NCBI RefSeq assembly: GCF_001189295.1
Contig: NZ_CP012159.1
Coordinates: forward strand, 10,745,856 to 10,809,855
Length of the DNA stretch: 64,000 nt
Direction of reading: 5' to 3'
From: Chondromyces crocatus
Lineage (GTDB): Bacteria > Myxococcota_A > Polyangia > Polyangiales > Polyangiaceae
In this document: positions 17,288-25,852 of the stretch, piece after piece
How the letters are laid out: each line of letters starts with the position of its first letter
Numbering within the stretch: position 1 is the stretch's first letter
Made by a program: the position numbers and the translations under genes
The notes under the pieces: model-generated
What the model was told of the DNA's origin: nothing
Databases searched by the model: none
Seen by the model: the letters and a program-made list of their open reading frames with translations, nothing else

Positions 17288-18685
17288 ATGAAACACCAGC
17301 CAGCGCTCCGCAGCCTCCGCGAACGTCTGGCGGCCCTCAGCGCTGCTCGACGCGATGTCGAGCGCCAGATTCAGCGCCTCGCCAGGGACGATGCTGGCAA
17401 CCCTCGCCCCGAGACCCGACCTGAACGGTCCGCCTTGTGGGCACAGCATGTCGCTCGAACGCGGCCTCGAGCCCGGCTCCTTCACCTGGCGTCGGGGCTC
17501 CTCCGAGGGGTGGACTATCGGACCATCGAGGGCAGTCGCCAGGTCGCCAATCGTCCAGACCCCAGGGACCTTCTCTCCATTCTGGGACCAGCGGGGGAGG
17601 AGTGGACCGAGGAGACCATTGCCGAATGGCTCGATGGCCTCCCCGTCGCGAGCCTCACCCCGGAGAACCTGGACGACGTCGAGACGTTCTCGTCGCCCTC
17701 TGGAGCGTATCGCCTGGAGGTCGCTTGTTACCGAGGAGCGACCCATCTGGCATATTCGCGCGGCACCGTGGTTCGCCGAGGAGAATCGGCTCCCGTCGCC
17801 GTGGTGGATCGCAACGACGCCTTTTTCCCGCAGCTGTTCATCGAGGACCACCCCGAAGGACCCTTCCTCGTGTGTGGCGCCGATTATCAGGGGCAGACCG
17901 TCATTCACCTTCCAACCGGAAAACGACGGGACTTCCTCCCCAGAGCCGCGGCGCGCGGTCACGGATTCTGCTGGATGGAGTACGCCTACCACGCGGCGAG
18001 TGAGACCCTCATCGTCATGGGGTGCCACTGGGCCTGTCCGTACGAGCATCGCCTGTATGACTTTTCGCACCCGATGCGAGGCTGGCCTCACATTGGCGCT
18101 GACGTCTGGCTCGATGAAGACCCACGAGCCCCGGACATCCAGGGGAATCGAATCACGGTTTACCAGACCGTCACACCCGAAGACGGCGCGCGCGATGGAG
18201 CGCGAGAGATCGCCTCTTACCAGGTGTTCGAGCGACGAGGTCTCGACCTCCTCCCCCGGAAGGCATGGATCTCCGAGAAGGCATTCGAGCGACAGCGCGC
18301 GACCACGGCAGCGATGGAGACGCGCAAAGCGACCATCGAGGCCATGAGGGCGAGCCCGCTCTTCCAGCTGCTCGTCCAGGAGACCCGAGAGCGACCCTTC
18401 GACCCGGAGAGCGGCTTCTACACGGGCGAGACCTCCCCTGGCTGGTGTCCCTTCTTCGAGGGCCGCGAGCCCCTCATCTCCAAGATCGTCGCGAGGGGTG
18501 AGCCGCACATCGAGATCGCGTGGGGGCTTCAGGAGGCCCCCGTGAAGCTCACCATGTCCAGAGGGGGCGGCTCGTCCGAGGAGCTCTTCGAGCGATCGGA
18601 AGCTGGCATGCGTGCCGCCATCGAAGCGGCGCGCGCCTGCCTGGAGGAGGCGGCTCCTCGTGAGCGTCACGTCCCGGATGGGTGA
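17288..18685 (+). CDS. Hypothetical protein
   Basis: A 465-residue protein of unrecognised family. The first 45 residues are charged and could form a short coiled coil (SLRERLAALSAARRDVERQI). The core is beta-rich with many aromatic residues (AFFPQLFIEDHPEGPFLVCG, CHWACPYEHRLYDFSHP), recalling proteins that read out a stored value or form a propeller-like sheet. The last 140 residues are more helical. No signal peptide or membrane helix is visible. The plus strand is preferred over the overlapping open minus-strand frame because its aromatic and Cys/His content is protein-like. Its start overlaps nothing; the SDR remnant lies just upstream. Confidence 0.75.
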   Translation: MKHQPALRSLRERLAALSAARRDVERQIQRLARDDAGNPRPETRPERSALWAQHVARTRPRARLLHLASGLLRGVDYRTIEGSRQVANRPDPRDLLSILGPAGEEWTEETIAEWLDGLPVASLTPENLDDVETFSSPSGAYRLEVACYRGATHLAYSRGTVVRRGESAPVAVVDRNDAFFPQLFIEDHPEGPFLVCGADYQGQTVIHLPTGKRRDFLPRAAARGHGFCWMEYAYHAASETLIVMGCHWACPYEHRLYDFSHPMRGWPHIGADVWLDEDPRAPDIQGNRITVYQTVTPEDGARDGAREIASYQVFERRGLDLLPRKAWISEKAFERQRATTAAMETRKATIEAMRASPLFQLLVQETRERPFDPESGFYTGETSPGWCPFFEGREPLISKIVARGEPHIEIAWGLQEAPVKLTMSRGGGSSEELFERSEAGMRAAIEAARACLEEAAPRERHVPDG

Positions 18686-18870
18686 ACTCCCCACGGAAGA
18701 CGCCAGCGCTCAGCTCCATGCAGAACGCGGTCGCGCAGACCGCGCATGTCATCGAGGGTCATACCGTACTCCTCGTCATTGAACGACACGCCAGCCGCGA
18801 CGTCTGGCCGCACGCCTTCGCAGACACAACCGCCGGCGACATGCTCCCGGGGCTCATTGCCCTGCTGCTC
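18667..18870 (-). pseudogene. Possible gene remnant
   Basis: A 67-codon open stretch without a good start reads EGVRPDVAAGVSFNDEEYGM, then TLDDMRGLRDRVLHGAERW, then a stop. The composition is protein-like rather than antisense noise, and it overlaps the hypothetical gene by only about 19 bp. Upstream it is closed by a TGA at 18871. It may be the end of a gene truncated before the nearby insertion. I cannot name the family. Confidence 0.3.
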
Positions 18871-18953
18871 TCAATCTTTCCTCTCTCACGTCCTCTGTCA
18901 CTTCTACGAGACGGCCGAACGCTCATCGGCCATTGCGCAAACGACGCCTTTCT

Positions 18954-18959
18954 TACCTA
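18954..18959. repeat. Left target-site duplication TACCTA
   Basis: TACCTA directly precedes the left inverted end of the insertion sequence and recurs directly after its right end at 20802-20807, as expected for a 6-bp target duplication. Confidence 0.75.
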
Positions 18960-20801
18960 GTTCCCGTCCCAGAAGTCAGTCTCCAGTAGAGAAGCGAGCT
19001 ACCTACCGCAGGCTCAGCGAGTGATCCTGAAGCCGTTGGCGGGCCATCTACGACGCCTCTCGAGTGCTTTTCAACAATTGGCACGCATCAAGGGCGCACG
19101 CCTCCAGCCGCCCCGTGCTTACGGGGTCCTCTCACGGCATCGGAGCGAATCAACGGCTAACGCGCGACGCCGAGCGCAATGGTCAGCAGGTTCGCCGCGA
19201 TCACGGAGGCCATGACGTACGCTCTGAAGGACGCGAGCGTGCGCCAGTCACAGCGAGCCAGACCGAAGGCGCGCTTGAGGTACGAGATGATGCCCTCGAT
19301 GCCCGCCCTGAAGTTGCGTAGTGCGCGGTAGATGCGCGGGCTCTTGACCATCTCCATGACGTCGAGCCCACGGCGCTTGCTGAAAGCGACGTCGCGGATA
19401 CCGAGGCCCTTGAGCGCGTCGAGATTGGACTGGGAAGCAAACCCGCCATCGAACGCCGCCTGCTTCGGCGGCTCGCCGCAGATCTCGACATGCCGCGTCA
19501 TCATCGTCGTGGCCATGGCGGAATCAGCTGGATTGCCTCGGGGGACAACGACATCGACGACCAGCCCCGATGCGCCAGCCGAGAAGAACACCTTGTGCCC
19601 ATACAGTGTCTCGCGGTGATCTTTGACGATCACATCGACGTGTGGCTCGAAGATAGAGACCACCTTCTGCTGCGCTGGAACGGATTGCCCCCTCAGCACC
19701 CGACGCTCTGCCTGGTCGAGCACGCGCTCAGCCGCCAAGACGTGATACCGCAGCTGCTCCACCAACCTGTCCACCTCGGCTTGCTCCTTGCCGGCTTGCA
19801 CCCTGGGCAAGATGCTCGACGCGACCCGCGCAGCGCGGAGCGTCTTCTTGGTCACGGCGATGAGATCCCGGTACAGCGGCAGCCGCTGCTCTGCTGACCT
19901 GGCATGCGTAATCCCGAGCGCACGACGCTTGGCCCGTCGACGGTGGTCGGTCGACTTCTTCTTCGTCCACCGACGGGCGCGGCTCAGCAGTCGCGTCAGA
20001 ACGCGAACGCTATCTTTCAGCAGCGATGAGTCGGTCGGAGGATGAATGGCTGCGTTGATGACAGTCGAATCGACACGAACGCGCTTTCCGTTGTCGACCC
20101 CCTCACGCTTGGCGCAGGCGACGACCATCCGATGGATGGCCTCCAGGGTCTGCTCGGAAATCACCTTGATGTTTCGTTGCAACGTCGATTTGCTCGGCGC
20201 CGTGTCTGCGATCCCCAATCCACAGAAGGCTCGGTAGGTGGCCGAGTCAGCCAGATGGAACTCCAGCTCCTCATAGCTGAAATCCTGCATCTGCTTGAGA
20301 ATGAGCACGCGGAGCACTTGCTCGGCGCTCATGCCCTGCCGCCCCAGGTGAGGGTCGACGCCAGCTGCGACGAGGTCCCCAAACGCGAGCTCCGTGGCCT
20401 CGGGCAGCGCGTCCAGAAGCTGCGCCATGTGCTCCAGGTGCTTGGCTTGGGGATGGTCGAGCCACAGGTGCGTGAGGGGTCGCTGTCGGTCAAAGCTCTT
20501 GCGCATCGGAGCGCCGTCCTCCCTGACGGTGCAGGGGACCGCCGTGAACACGGTCCCTCCGACAAACAAAATTGCGGACAGCTCGCCGGTTTTTCCTCCT
20601 CACGCCCTTCTCTTGGAAGTTGACCATGCCGCGATGGCTATCTTCCTGATGCTCTCCCGCTCTTCTCTCCTCGTTCCTCGCATTTCGCAGAAGCATTCGC
20701 CCCCGGAATCGCGCTGAGTCGCCTCTCTCCCGGAGAGATACGTCACGTCGGAACCCGCTCACTCCTACGGATCAAGGCTTGCCGCGTTTCGGGACGGGAA
20801 C
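18960..20801. mobile_element. Complete insertion sequence (ISNCY/IS1182-like), 1842 bp
   Basis: The ends are a perfect 11-bp inverted repeat: GTTCCCGTCCC at 18960-18970 and GGGACGGGAAC at 20791-20801. TACCTA flanks both. One transposase gene fills the middle on the minus strand. The left inner region of about 190 bp and right inner region of about 280 bp are noncoding. With intact ends, target duplication and an intact transposase, the element may still be mobile. It sits between the hypothetical gene at 17288 and the Cys-rich lipoprotein pair. Confidence 0.85.
19157..20506 (-). CDS. DDE transposase of the insertion sequence
   Basis: About 449 residues from ATG 20506 (GGGAGG upstream); an in-frame start at 20569 would add 21 residues. 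The N-terminal part holds the DNA-binding region (SAEQVLRVLILKQMQDFSYE, then the SADSATYRAFCGLG-type segment). Catalytic acids: Asp in VRVDSTVINAAIHPPTDSS, Asp in AAFDGGFASQSN, Glu in RAGIEGIISYLKRAFGL. A Lys/Arg-rich insertion lies between the first two acids. The frame is uninterrupted, so the enzyme could be active. Family naming (ISNCY versus IS1182) is from memory. Confidence 0.9.
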   Translation of the reverse strand: MRKSFDRQRPLTHLWLDHPQAKHLEHMAQLLDALPEATELAFGDLVAAGVDPHLGRQGMSAEQVLRVLILKQMQDFSYEELEFHLADSATYRAFCGLGIADTAPSKSTLQRNIKVISEQTLEAIHRMVVACAKREGVDNGKRVRVDSTVINAAIHPPTDSSLLKDSVRVLTRLLSRARRWTKKKSTDHRRRAKRRALGITHARSAEQRLPLYRDLIAVTKKTLRAARVASSILPRVQAGKEQAEVDRLVEQLRYHVLAAERVLDQAERRVLRGQSVPAQQKVVSIFEPHVDVIVKDHRETLYGHKVFFSAGASGLVVDVVVPRGNPADSAMATTMMTRHVEICGEPPKQAAFDGGFASQSNLDALKGLGIRDVAFSKRRGLDVMEMVKSPRIYRALRNFRAGIEGIISYLKRAFGLARCDWRTLASFRAYVMASVIAANLLTIALGVAR

Positions 20802-20807
20802 TACCTA
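20802..20807. repeat. Right target-site duplication TACCTA
   Basis: Second copy of TACCTA, directly after the right inverted repeat of the insertion sequence; matches 18954-18959. Confidence 0.75.
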
Positions 20808-20926
20808 CCAAAAACATCCTCGAATACCGATTCCACTTTCCGCACAGGCCATCCGCGCTCCTTTTCACCGATTCAGCCCCGATCACCTTGACCGCACCGG
20901 GCGCAGCGCACGAATACTCACACTCT

Positions 20927-21946
20927 GTGACACCGAAATCACTTCAGCTCCTGGCGAGCCTGGGCTGCCTCGTCGCCCTGGTGACGTGCGGTCATGTCGA
21001 CGAGCAGAGCGCCACCTGCGAAGACCCTTGCTGCCCGGGCGCCTGCGACCCCTGCCGTGACGGGCGCTGCGACGACGAGGACGCGCTCGGATGGGAGCCT
21101 CCCGTGCTGCTCTGGTGGGGTGACGCCGACGCGCCTGCGCCAGGCTGCCCTGCCTGGGCCCCCGAGGTGGTGTTCGAGGGCGTCGACGGCCTGTCCGCAA
21201 AGCAGCAGTGCCCGTCGTGCTCCTGCGGCCCTGCCGCATGCAAGCTGCCCGCAGGCCTGATCGTGTGGAACGAGCACATGTGCAACGCGCATGACGTGCC
21301 CGACCCGCAGTTCATTCGGTATCCCGCGCCCGATCCCTGGGATGGCTCGTGCGTGACCGGTGAGATGATCCCCCCGCACACCTTCAAGTCGGTCCAGCTC
21401 CTGAGCACGACGCTGAGCCCGTGCTCGCCCATCACCGGGCCCGAACCCGTGGTGGCGGAGCCAGTCTGGGAGACGCAAGCGCGCGCATGCGGTGCCGGAA
21501 AAGTCGCTCCCGAAGACGAGCAGCCACCGGAAGCGTCGCTTCCGCCAGACGGGTTCAAGGAGTGCTTGTGGCGACAAGGAGAGCCGGGGCCTTGCCCGGC
21601 CGATCATCCCGAGCGACGGGTGTTCTACCGCGAGATCGAGACGTCGCTGACCTGCACGGCGTGTACGTGCGGGGAAGCGACGGACGCGAGCTGCATCGCG
21701 CAGGCCCGTGTGTTCATGCGCCCCGGATGCGACATGACGCCGGGACAATGGGGCGGGTGGGCCATGGACCTCGACCACTCGCCCTGTACCGGCTCCGCAG
21801 CGGGCACCATGAGCCTCCGCATCGGGAGCATGGACGCGATGTGGTACGGGCAGCAGCCTGGCCGCTGTGAGCCCGCCGGAAGCGACCCGACCGGTGAGGT
21901 GTGGGCGAACGAGCAGACGACGTTCTGCTGTGCGGAGGCGAGATGA
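20927..21946 (+). CDS. Cys-rich lipoprotein (copy 1)
   Basis: About 339 residues from GTG 20927; a TTG at 20888 is an alternative, and neither has a clear Shine-Dalgarno. Signal peptide and lipobox (CLVALVTC). The mature protein is Cys-rich: CEDPCCPGACDPC near the start, CPSCSCGPAAC, CTACTCGEATDASC, and FCC near the C-terminus. A conserved GWEPPVLLWWG precedes the second Cys cluster. Paired cysteines suggest disulphide bonds outside the cytoplasm. It is paralogous to the next gene, whose ATG overlaps this stop (ATGA). Function unknown. Confidence 0.75.
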   Translation: MTPKSLQLLASLGCLVALVTCGHVDEQSATCEDPCCPGACDPCRDGRCDDEDALGWEPPVLLWWGDADAPAPGCPAWAPEVVFEGVDGLSAKQQCPSCSCGPAACKLPAGLIVWNEHMCNAHDVPDPQFIRYPAPDPWDGSCVTGEMIPPHTFKSVQLLSTTLSPCSPITGPEPVVAEPVWETQARACGAGKVAPEDEQPPEASLPPDGFKECLWRQGEPGPCPADHPERRVFYREIETSLTCTACTCGEATDASCIAQARVFMRPGCDMTPGQWGGWAMDLDHSPCTGSAAGTMSLRIGSMDAMWYGQQPGRCEPAGSDPTGEVWANEQTTFCCAEAR

Positions 21947-22995
21947 GCGGCCGGGAGATGCACCGCAGCAGAGCGACGCGATCGAGGAGCGCGACGTGGT
22001 CCGCCCTGATCGCCCTCGCGGCGTTCATCACGTTGCTCCCGGCGGCCTGCAAGACAGGGCGGGTCATGATCTAACCCTGTCCTGAACCCTGCGAGACGTG
22101 CGACGACCCCTGTCATCCCTGCATCGAGGCCAAGGGCGAGTGCGTACCAGAGACGCTGTTCGGCTGGGTGGGTCCCGTGCTCCTGTGGGCGGGGCGGCGA
22201 GAACTGGAACCACCGCCGTGCCCGGAGCACGCGCCGACGCGCATGTACCATGGGTATGACGGCCTCAAGATCGAGCGGGGGTGCCCTTCTTGCTCCTGCG
22301 GCCCCATCACGTGCATGCCCCCGAGCGCCGTGGCTGCGCGCGACCAGCCCATCTGCACCGCTGATGGGCCGAGCGACGACGATCTGCACCTGCCCATTCC
22401 TGAGACCTGGGATGGTGCGTGCCTGGACGTGCCCGCCGTCGCCGAAGCCGACCTGACCTTGCTCGTCGCGTCGGAGACGCGCCTGGGCGCCTGCAAGCCC
22501 AACCTCGGGATGGTGCCTGCGTCGGACGCCTTCGCCTGGGACTTCCACGCGATGGCCTGCGAGAGAAAGCGTATCCCGCGCACCTGTCACGACGGCGTGC
22601 AGTGGTGCGCGCCCCAGGCCGAAGGGGACTTTCGCCAGTGTGTCTATACCCGCGGAGATGAGCCCACTTGCCCTGCCGGCTATTCGAAGCGGCGCGTGTT
22701 CTTCGATGGGATCGCTGGATCCCTCGCGTGCTCCTCCTGCACGTGCGAAGCGCCTGCGGTCAGTGCCTGCGAAGGAGTCCTCACGGCCTTCAGCGCGCCG
22801 GGATGCGATGACTTCGTGTCGAACGTCATCGTGAACCTCGACGAGCCTCAGTGCTCGGGCCAGGTGCTCCCCGGTGGACTGAGCAGCCTCTCGCTGAGCT
22901 GGACCCTCGACGAACCTGGCGCCTGCACCCCGCGCGGTGGGAGCCCGACCGGCAGGGTCGACGCCGAAGGCCCGACCACCTTCTGCTGCCTCTGA
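21943..22995 (+). pseudogene. Cys-rich lipoprotein (copy 2) with in-frame TAA
   Basis: Paralogue of the gene before it, starting in an ATGA overlap. The first 43 codons give an intact signal peptide with lipobox LLPAAC (Cys36), then a TAA at 22072-22074 stops translation seven codons after that Cys. In the same frame the rest is uninterrupted for 307 codons to 22995: CPEPCETCDDPCHPC, GWVGPVLLWAG, CPSCSCGPITC, CSSCTCEAPAVSAC, ending TFCCL. The match to copy 1 resumes at once after the stop. A GTG restart at 22168 would lack a signal peptide. Nonsense mutation or a sequencing error are the simplest explanations; TAA is not a known recoding signal of the Sec or Pyl type. Confidence 0.75.
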
Positions 22996-23500
22996 AAGGG
23001 GCTCGCCAGGTCGCGCCACGGTCCGACGTCAGCGCCGAGCACGTTATCTGGCGCAGCAGGGGACGTGGAGCGACGATGCCTCACGGTGATCCAGGACCGA
23101 GGCTGACGAGAAGACAACGCCTGCGCCTCGCGTCGGCGGTGGCCAAGCCCGAGGCAAACGACAACGCCTGCGCCTCGATTCGTCCATTCGCCCCGACCCG
23201 CAGAGCCCCGACCGGGGCCCGTTCGAGGACCGCTCACGTCACCACGCAGCTCTCGTGCCCTGCGCCGACGTGCCCCATGAAGCGGAGCTGGCTCACGCCC
23301 ACGCCAAGGAGGCGCCTTGCAGGAGGTGTTCCACTCGCTGCCCGACGGTCGCGATTCTCGGCTCAGCGGAATGGCTTCCACGCTCGGTGGTCCGCTCCCT
23401 CGTGCTGGCGGGAGGAGGTCACGCGCACGCAAGGCAGGACGACACGGGCGCGGCTGTCGCATGCTGACCCGTGATGGTCTTGTAAGCGTCGAGAATCGCA
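22996..23500. other. Gene-free stretch before the repeat array
   Basis: About 500 bp without a convincing gene on either strand. It contains an 18-bp direct repeat (GACAACGCCTGCGCCTCG at 23113-23130 and 23160-23177). Open frames here are GC-driven and have no start signal. Confidence 0.5.
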
Positions 23501-23504
23501 ACGC

Positions 23505-24209
23505 TTCGAGGCGTGAACGGCGCCTTCGTGGGGAGGAAACGGGTTCTCGTGCCAGTGAATTTGCTGTTCTGGTCCGTAGGTGCGCTTCTCGAGCCAGCGA
23601 TTTGGCTTCCCTGATCAGTGGTCGCGCTTCTCGTGCCAGCGGTTTGGCTTCTCTGGTCAGCGGTTGCGCTTCTCGTGACAGCGAACTTGCTTCGCTGGTC
23701 AGTGGTCGCGCTTCACGTGACAGTGAATCCGCTTCACGTGACGTCGAATCAACTTCGCTTGGCAGCGAACCGCGTTCACGTGACAGGGAACGTGCCTTAT
23801 CCGACCCTGTGCGCAACCATGCCTCGGCGAATGCTGGTTCACGTGACGTCGAACGCGCTTCACGTGTCGTCGAACCAACTTCGCTTGCCAGGCAACGCCG
23901 TTCACGTGACGTCGAACGCGCTTCACGTGCCGTCGAACCAACTTCGCCTGACAGGCAACGCCGTTCACGTGACGTCGAACGAATTTCCCTCGGCAGCGAA
24001 CCGCATTCACGTGACGGGAGCTTCGCCCCATCCTCCCTCACCCGCGAGCCTGCCTTCGCGATGTCGATTCACGAGCCAGCGAATGAATTTCGCTGACCGT
24101 CGAACCAACTTCACGTGCCGTCGAACGCGCTTCACGTGCCGTCGAACGCGCTTCACGTGCCGTCGAACGCGCTTCACGTGCCGTCGAACGCGCTTCACGT
24201 GCCGTCGAA
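23505..24209. repeat. 21-bp phased repeat array, core TTC-N10-GAA with CACGTG
   Basis: From 23586 to 24021 the trinucleotide TTC recurs in strict 21-bp steps: 19 of 21 register positions (23586, 23607, 23628 and so on to 24006) have it, and the register holds across a degenerate gap (23796-23837). After a 62-bp step a second block runs 24068-24209 with seven more units; the last five are nearly identical. The clearest core is TTCACGTGCCGTCGAA, with CACGTG in 14 units. Upstream units at 23505-23565 are degraded. Units are spaced by 5 bp. Twenty-one bp is two helical turns, so the sites face the same side of the DNA. No terminal gene or spacer diversity as in CRISPR is seen. Function unknown. 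Confidence 0.85.
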
Positions 24210-24667
24210 CATCCATCCCTCGTCAGCCGTCCCGACGCGACGCCACGCACCTGACGACCCCCCGCCAGAGAGCGCTGGAGGCGAGGTGGGATACGCTGAC
24301 CGGACGCCCGAGGACCGCGACGCACTGCTCACGCTCCTCGAACGAACAGGGTCCCAGGTCGCCTGGAGCCGGTCGGCAGCGCGTCACCGCCGCACCGATC
24401 CCCTCGGTCGCACAGCCCTTCGTCCCATGGTCGACTCGTCCAGACGAGCCCATTTCCAAGCAGGAAGCGATCGATTCGCATTCCCATCGCATCGAACTCA
24501 CCCTGGCCTCTCCGGAGCCGAGGTCGCACACGCCGACGACACGCCCGCAGCAACCTCCACGGGCACGACGACCGTCGCAACGTCGGTGCGCCAGCGCCTC
24601 CACGGGAACGCACCATCACCCCAGGGAACCAGACTTCCGCGACGGGAACTCATCTCTCCCTGCCATG
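24210..24667. other. Gene-free stretch after the repeat array
   Basis: About 460 bp up to the end of the small minus-strand gene. Several open frames exist on both strands but none has a start signal or protein-like composition. No RNA gene recognised. Confidence 0.5.
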
Positions 24668-24973
24668 TCATGGCTCAATGGGTTCATTCGTTACTCGCCA
24701 TACCGGCAACAGTTGCCCCTCCGCCACCAAGCGTTCTGCAATCTTCTGGAGGGACTCACGCTCCGCGACCTCCACGAGCAGATCCGGACCCTTTGAATAA
24801 TAGGGCGGACCCATTTCATCGCGAACGTCCTCGAGCGCGCGGGCGGCATACGCAAATGTCCACACATTCAGGGCATAGCTCGTCCCATCCGGCAACTTGA
24901 TGTGCATGTTGAAGAAGTCGCGCTCGGCTGAGGCTTCCCAGCACTCGAACTCGAGCCAGATTTCGCATGCCAT
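24668..24973 (-). CDS. Small hypothetical protein
   Basis: A 101-residue acidic cytoplasmic protein. The start is well supported: GGAGGTGA lies about 4 bp before ATG 24973. It begins MACEIWLEFECWE, followed by LPDGTSYALNVWTFAYAARA and a C-terminal helix. The small, acidic, Trp-rich form is like many immunity-type or partner proteins, but there is no toxin next to it, so this is only a thought. It sits between the repeat array and the TetR operon. Confidence 0.7.
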   Translation of the reverse strand: MACEIWLEFECWEASAERDFFNMHIKLPDGTSYALNVWTFAYAARALEDVRDEMGPPYYSKGPDLLVEVAERESLQKIAERLVAEGQLLPVWRVTNEPIEP

Positions 24974-25232
24974 GACTCACCTCCGATGACTTCATGACCG
25001 GGCAGACGAGGTTCGCCGCCAAGACTGCCGCAGGCCACCTGAAAGCGATCGCAACGGTCCACGCGGCTGGGCACGACATCAAACTCGGCAGCGCGCGCAA
25101 CCTGCTGGCCGCGGCGCACCCCGAGAAGCACCCCAGGATCGAGACGGCTGGCGCCCGAGCCAAGATGCGGACCCATGCGCGTGATGCGGCCAGGCCCCCT
25201 GCACCGTGCGCCCTCCCGTGACGGCCATCCAG

Positions 25233-25246
25233 GTTCCAACCTGGAA
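25233..25246. promoter_or_regulatory. Palindrome upstream of the TetR operator
   Basis: CAGGTTCCAACCTG and, overlapping it, GTTCCAACCTGGAAC are short inverted repeats located 5-20 bp before the larger operator. They may be a second binding site for the TetR-type regulator. Confidence 0.35.
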
Positions 25247-25249
25247 CGT

Positions 25250-25277
25250 GTTGACAACAAGCGCACTGATTGTCAAC
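25250..25277 (+). promoter_or_regulatory. TetR-type operator over promoter
   Basis: A perfect inverted repeat GTTGACAA (25250-25257) and TTGTCAAC (25270-25277) with a 12-bp centre. The left arm contains TTGACA (25251-25256), a consensus -35 box; with 17-bp spacing the -10 is CAACAT (25274-25279), which keeps the key A and T. The start codon ATG 25286 lies exactly 35 nt after the first T of TTGACA, so transcription would begin at or next to the A of ATG. Binding of the TetR protein here would block its own operon. Confidence 0.75.
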
Positions 25278-25285
25278 ATGTCCAC

Positions 25286-25852
25286 ATGGCAGCGACCATG
25301 ACCGAGGACGAAGCGGCCTCGCGCCGCTCGAAGATCCTGCTCGCCGCGCGCTGGTGCTTCCTCAACTTCGGGTTCGCGAAGACCTCGTTCGAGGACATCG
25401 CCAAGCGCTCGAACCTCTCGCGCACGCTGCTCTACCGGGTCTTCAAGGACAAGGAAGACATCTTCAGGGCCGTCTTCGTGGACTGGCTGGTCTCGCGCCA
25501 TCCCGCAGCGAAACAGGCCGTGAGCGCGCCGGGCAGCCCGTACGAACGCCTGGTCGAGGTGTGCCGCCTGATGGTCATCGACCCCTGGGCCGACATGCTC
25601 GGCGCGCCGATGGGGCGTGAGTTCTTCGACGCCTGCGAGCGGATCGATCCCGACATCGACGCGCAGCACCGCCAGGTCTTTCTGCAGTGCGCATCCGCAC
25701 TCCTGGGTGATGACGAGAGCGCCATGGTCTTCCTCCTCGCCCTGGATGGCCTCCTGGCGGATGAACCCGCGACGGAGGTGCTGGAACGACGAACACGGAT
25801 TCTCGCGGCCCGGTTCATCCCCCCCGCGAAAGAGAAAGGGAAGCGGAAGTGA
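25286..25852 (+). CDS. TetR/AcrR-family repressor
   Basis: About 188 residues; ATG 25286 (MAATMTEDEA) is chosen because the promoter would then start transcription at the ATG; ATG 25298 is an alternative. Residues about 12-58 form a TetR HTH: ILLAARWCFLNFGFAKTSFE, then DIAKRSNLSRTLLYRVFKDK, a standard recognition helix. The C-terminal ligand and dimer domain is helical and family-variable; the ligand is not known. The gene follows a palindromic operator and overlaps the next gene by GTGA, so it most likely controls the operon 25286-28210 including itself. Confidence 0.9.
   Translation: MAATMTEDEAASRRSKILLAARWCFLNFGFAKTSFEDIAKRSNLSRTLLYRVFKDKEDIFRAVFVDWLVSRHPAAKQAVSAPGSPYERLVEVCRLMVIDPWADMLGAPMGREFFDACERIDPDIDAQHRQVFLQCASALLGDDESAMVFLLALDGLLADEPATEVLERRTRILAARFIPPAKEKGKRK

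Noticed and set aside
16960-17289. Small minus-strand gene between methyltransferase and hypothetical gene
   Set aside because: Wrong frame relative to the SDR relic; Arg-rich shadow.
17198-18694. Open minus-strand frame across the hypothetical gene
   Set aside because: The plus-strand protein has better aromatic and Cys/His content; only the SDR relic downstream is real on the minus strand.
22072-22074. Recoded stop (selenocysteine or pyrrolysine)
   Set aside because: The codon is TAA, not TGA or TAG, and no hairpin of the required type is seen.
23586-24209. CRISPR array
   Set aside because: The gaps between cores are only 5 bp, there are no unique spacers, and no cas genes are present.
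23317-24796. Open frames through the 21-bp repeats that would make heptad-repeat proteins
   Set aside because: Frames are open on both strands because the unit is 21 bp without stops; no start signal, and the phase break between blocks shifts the frame.
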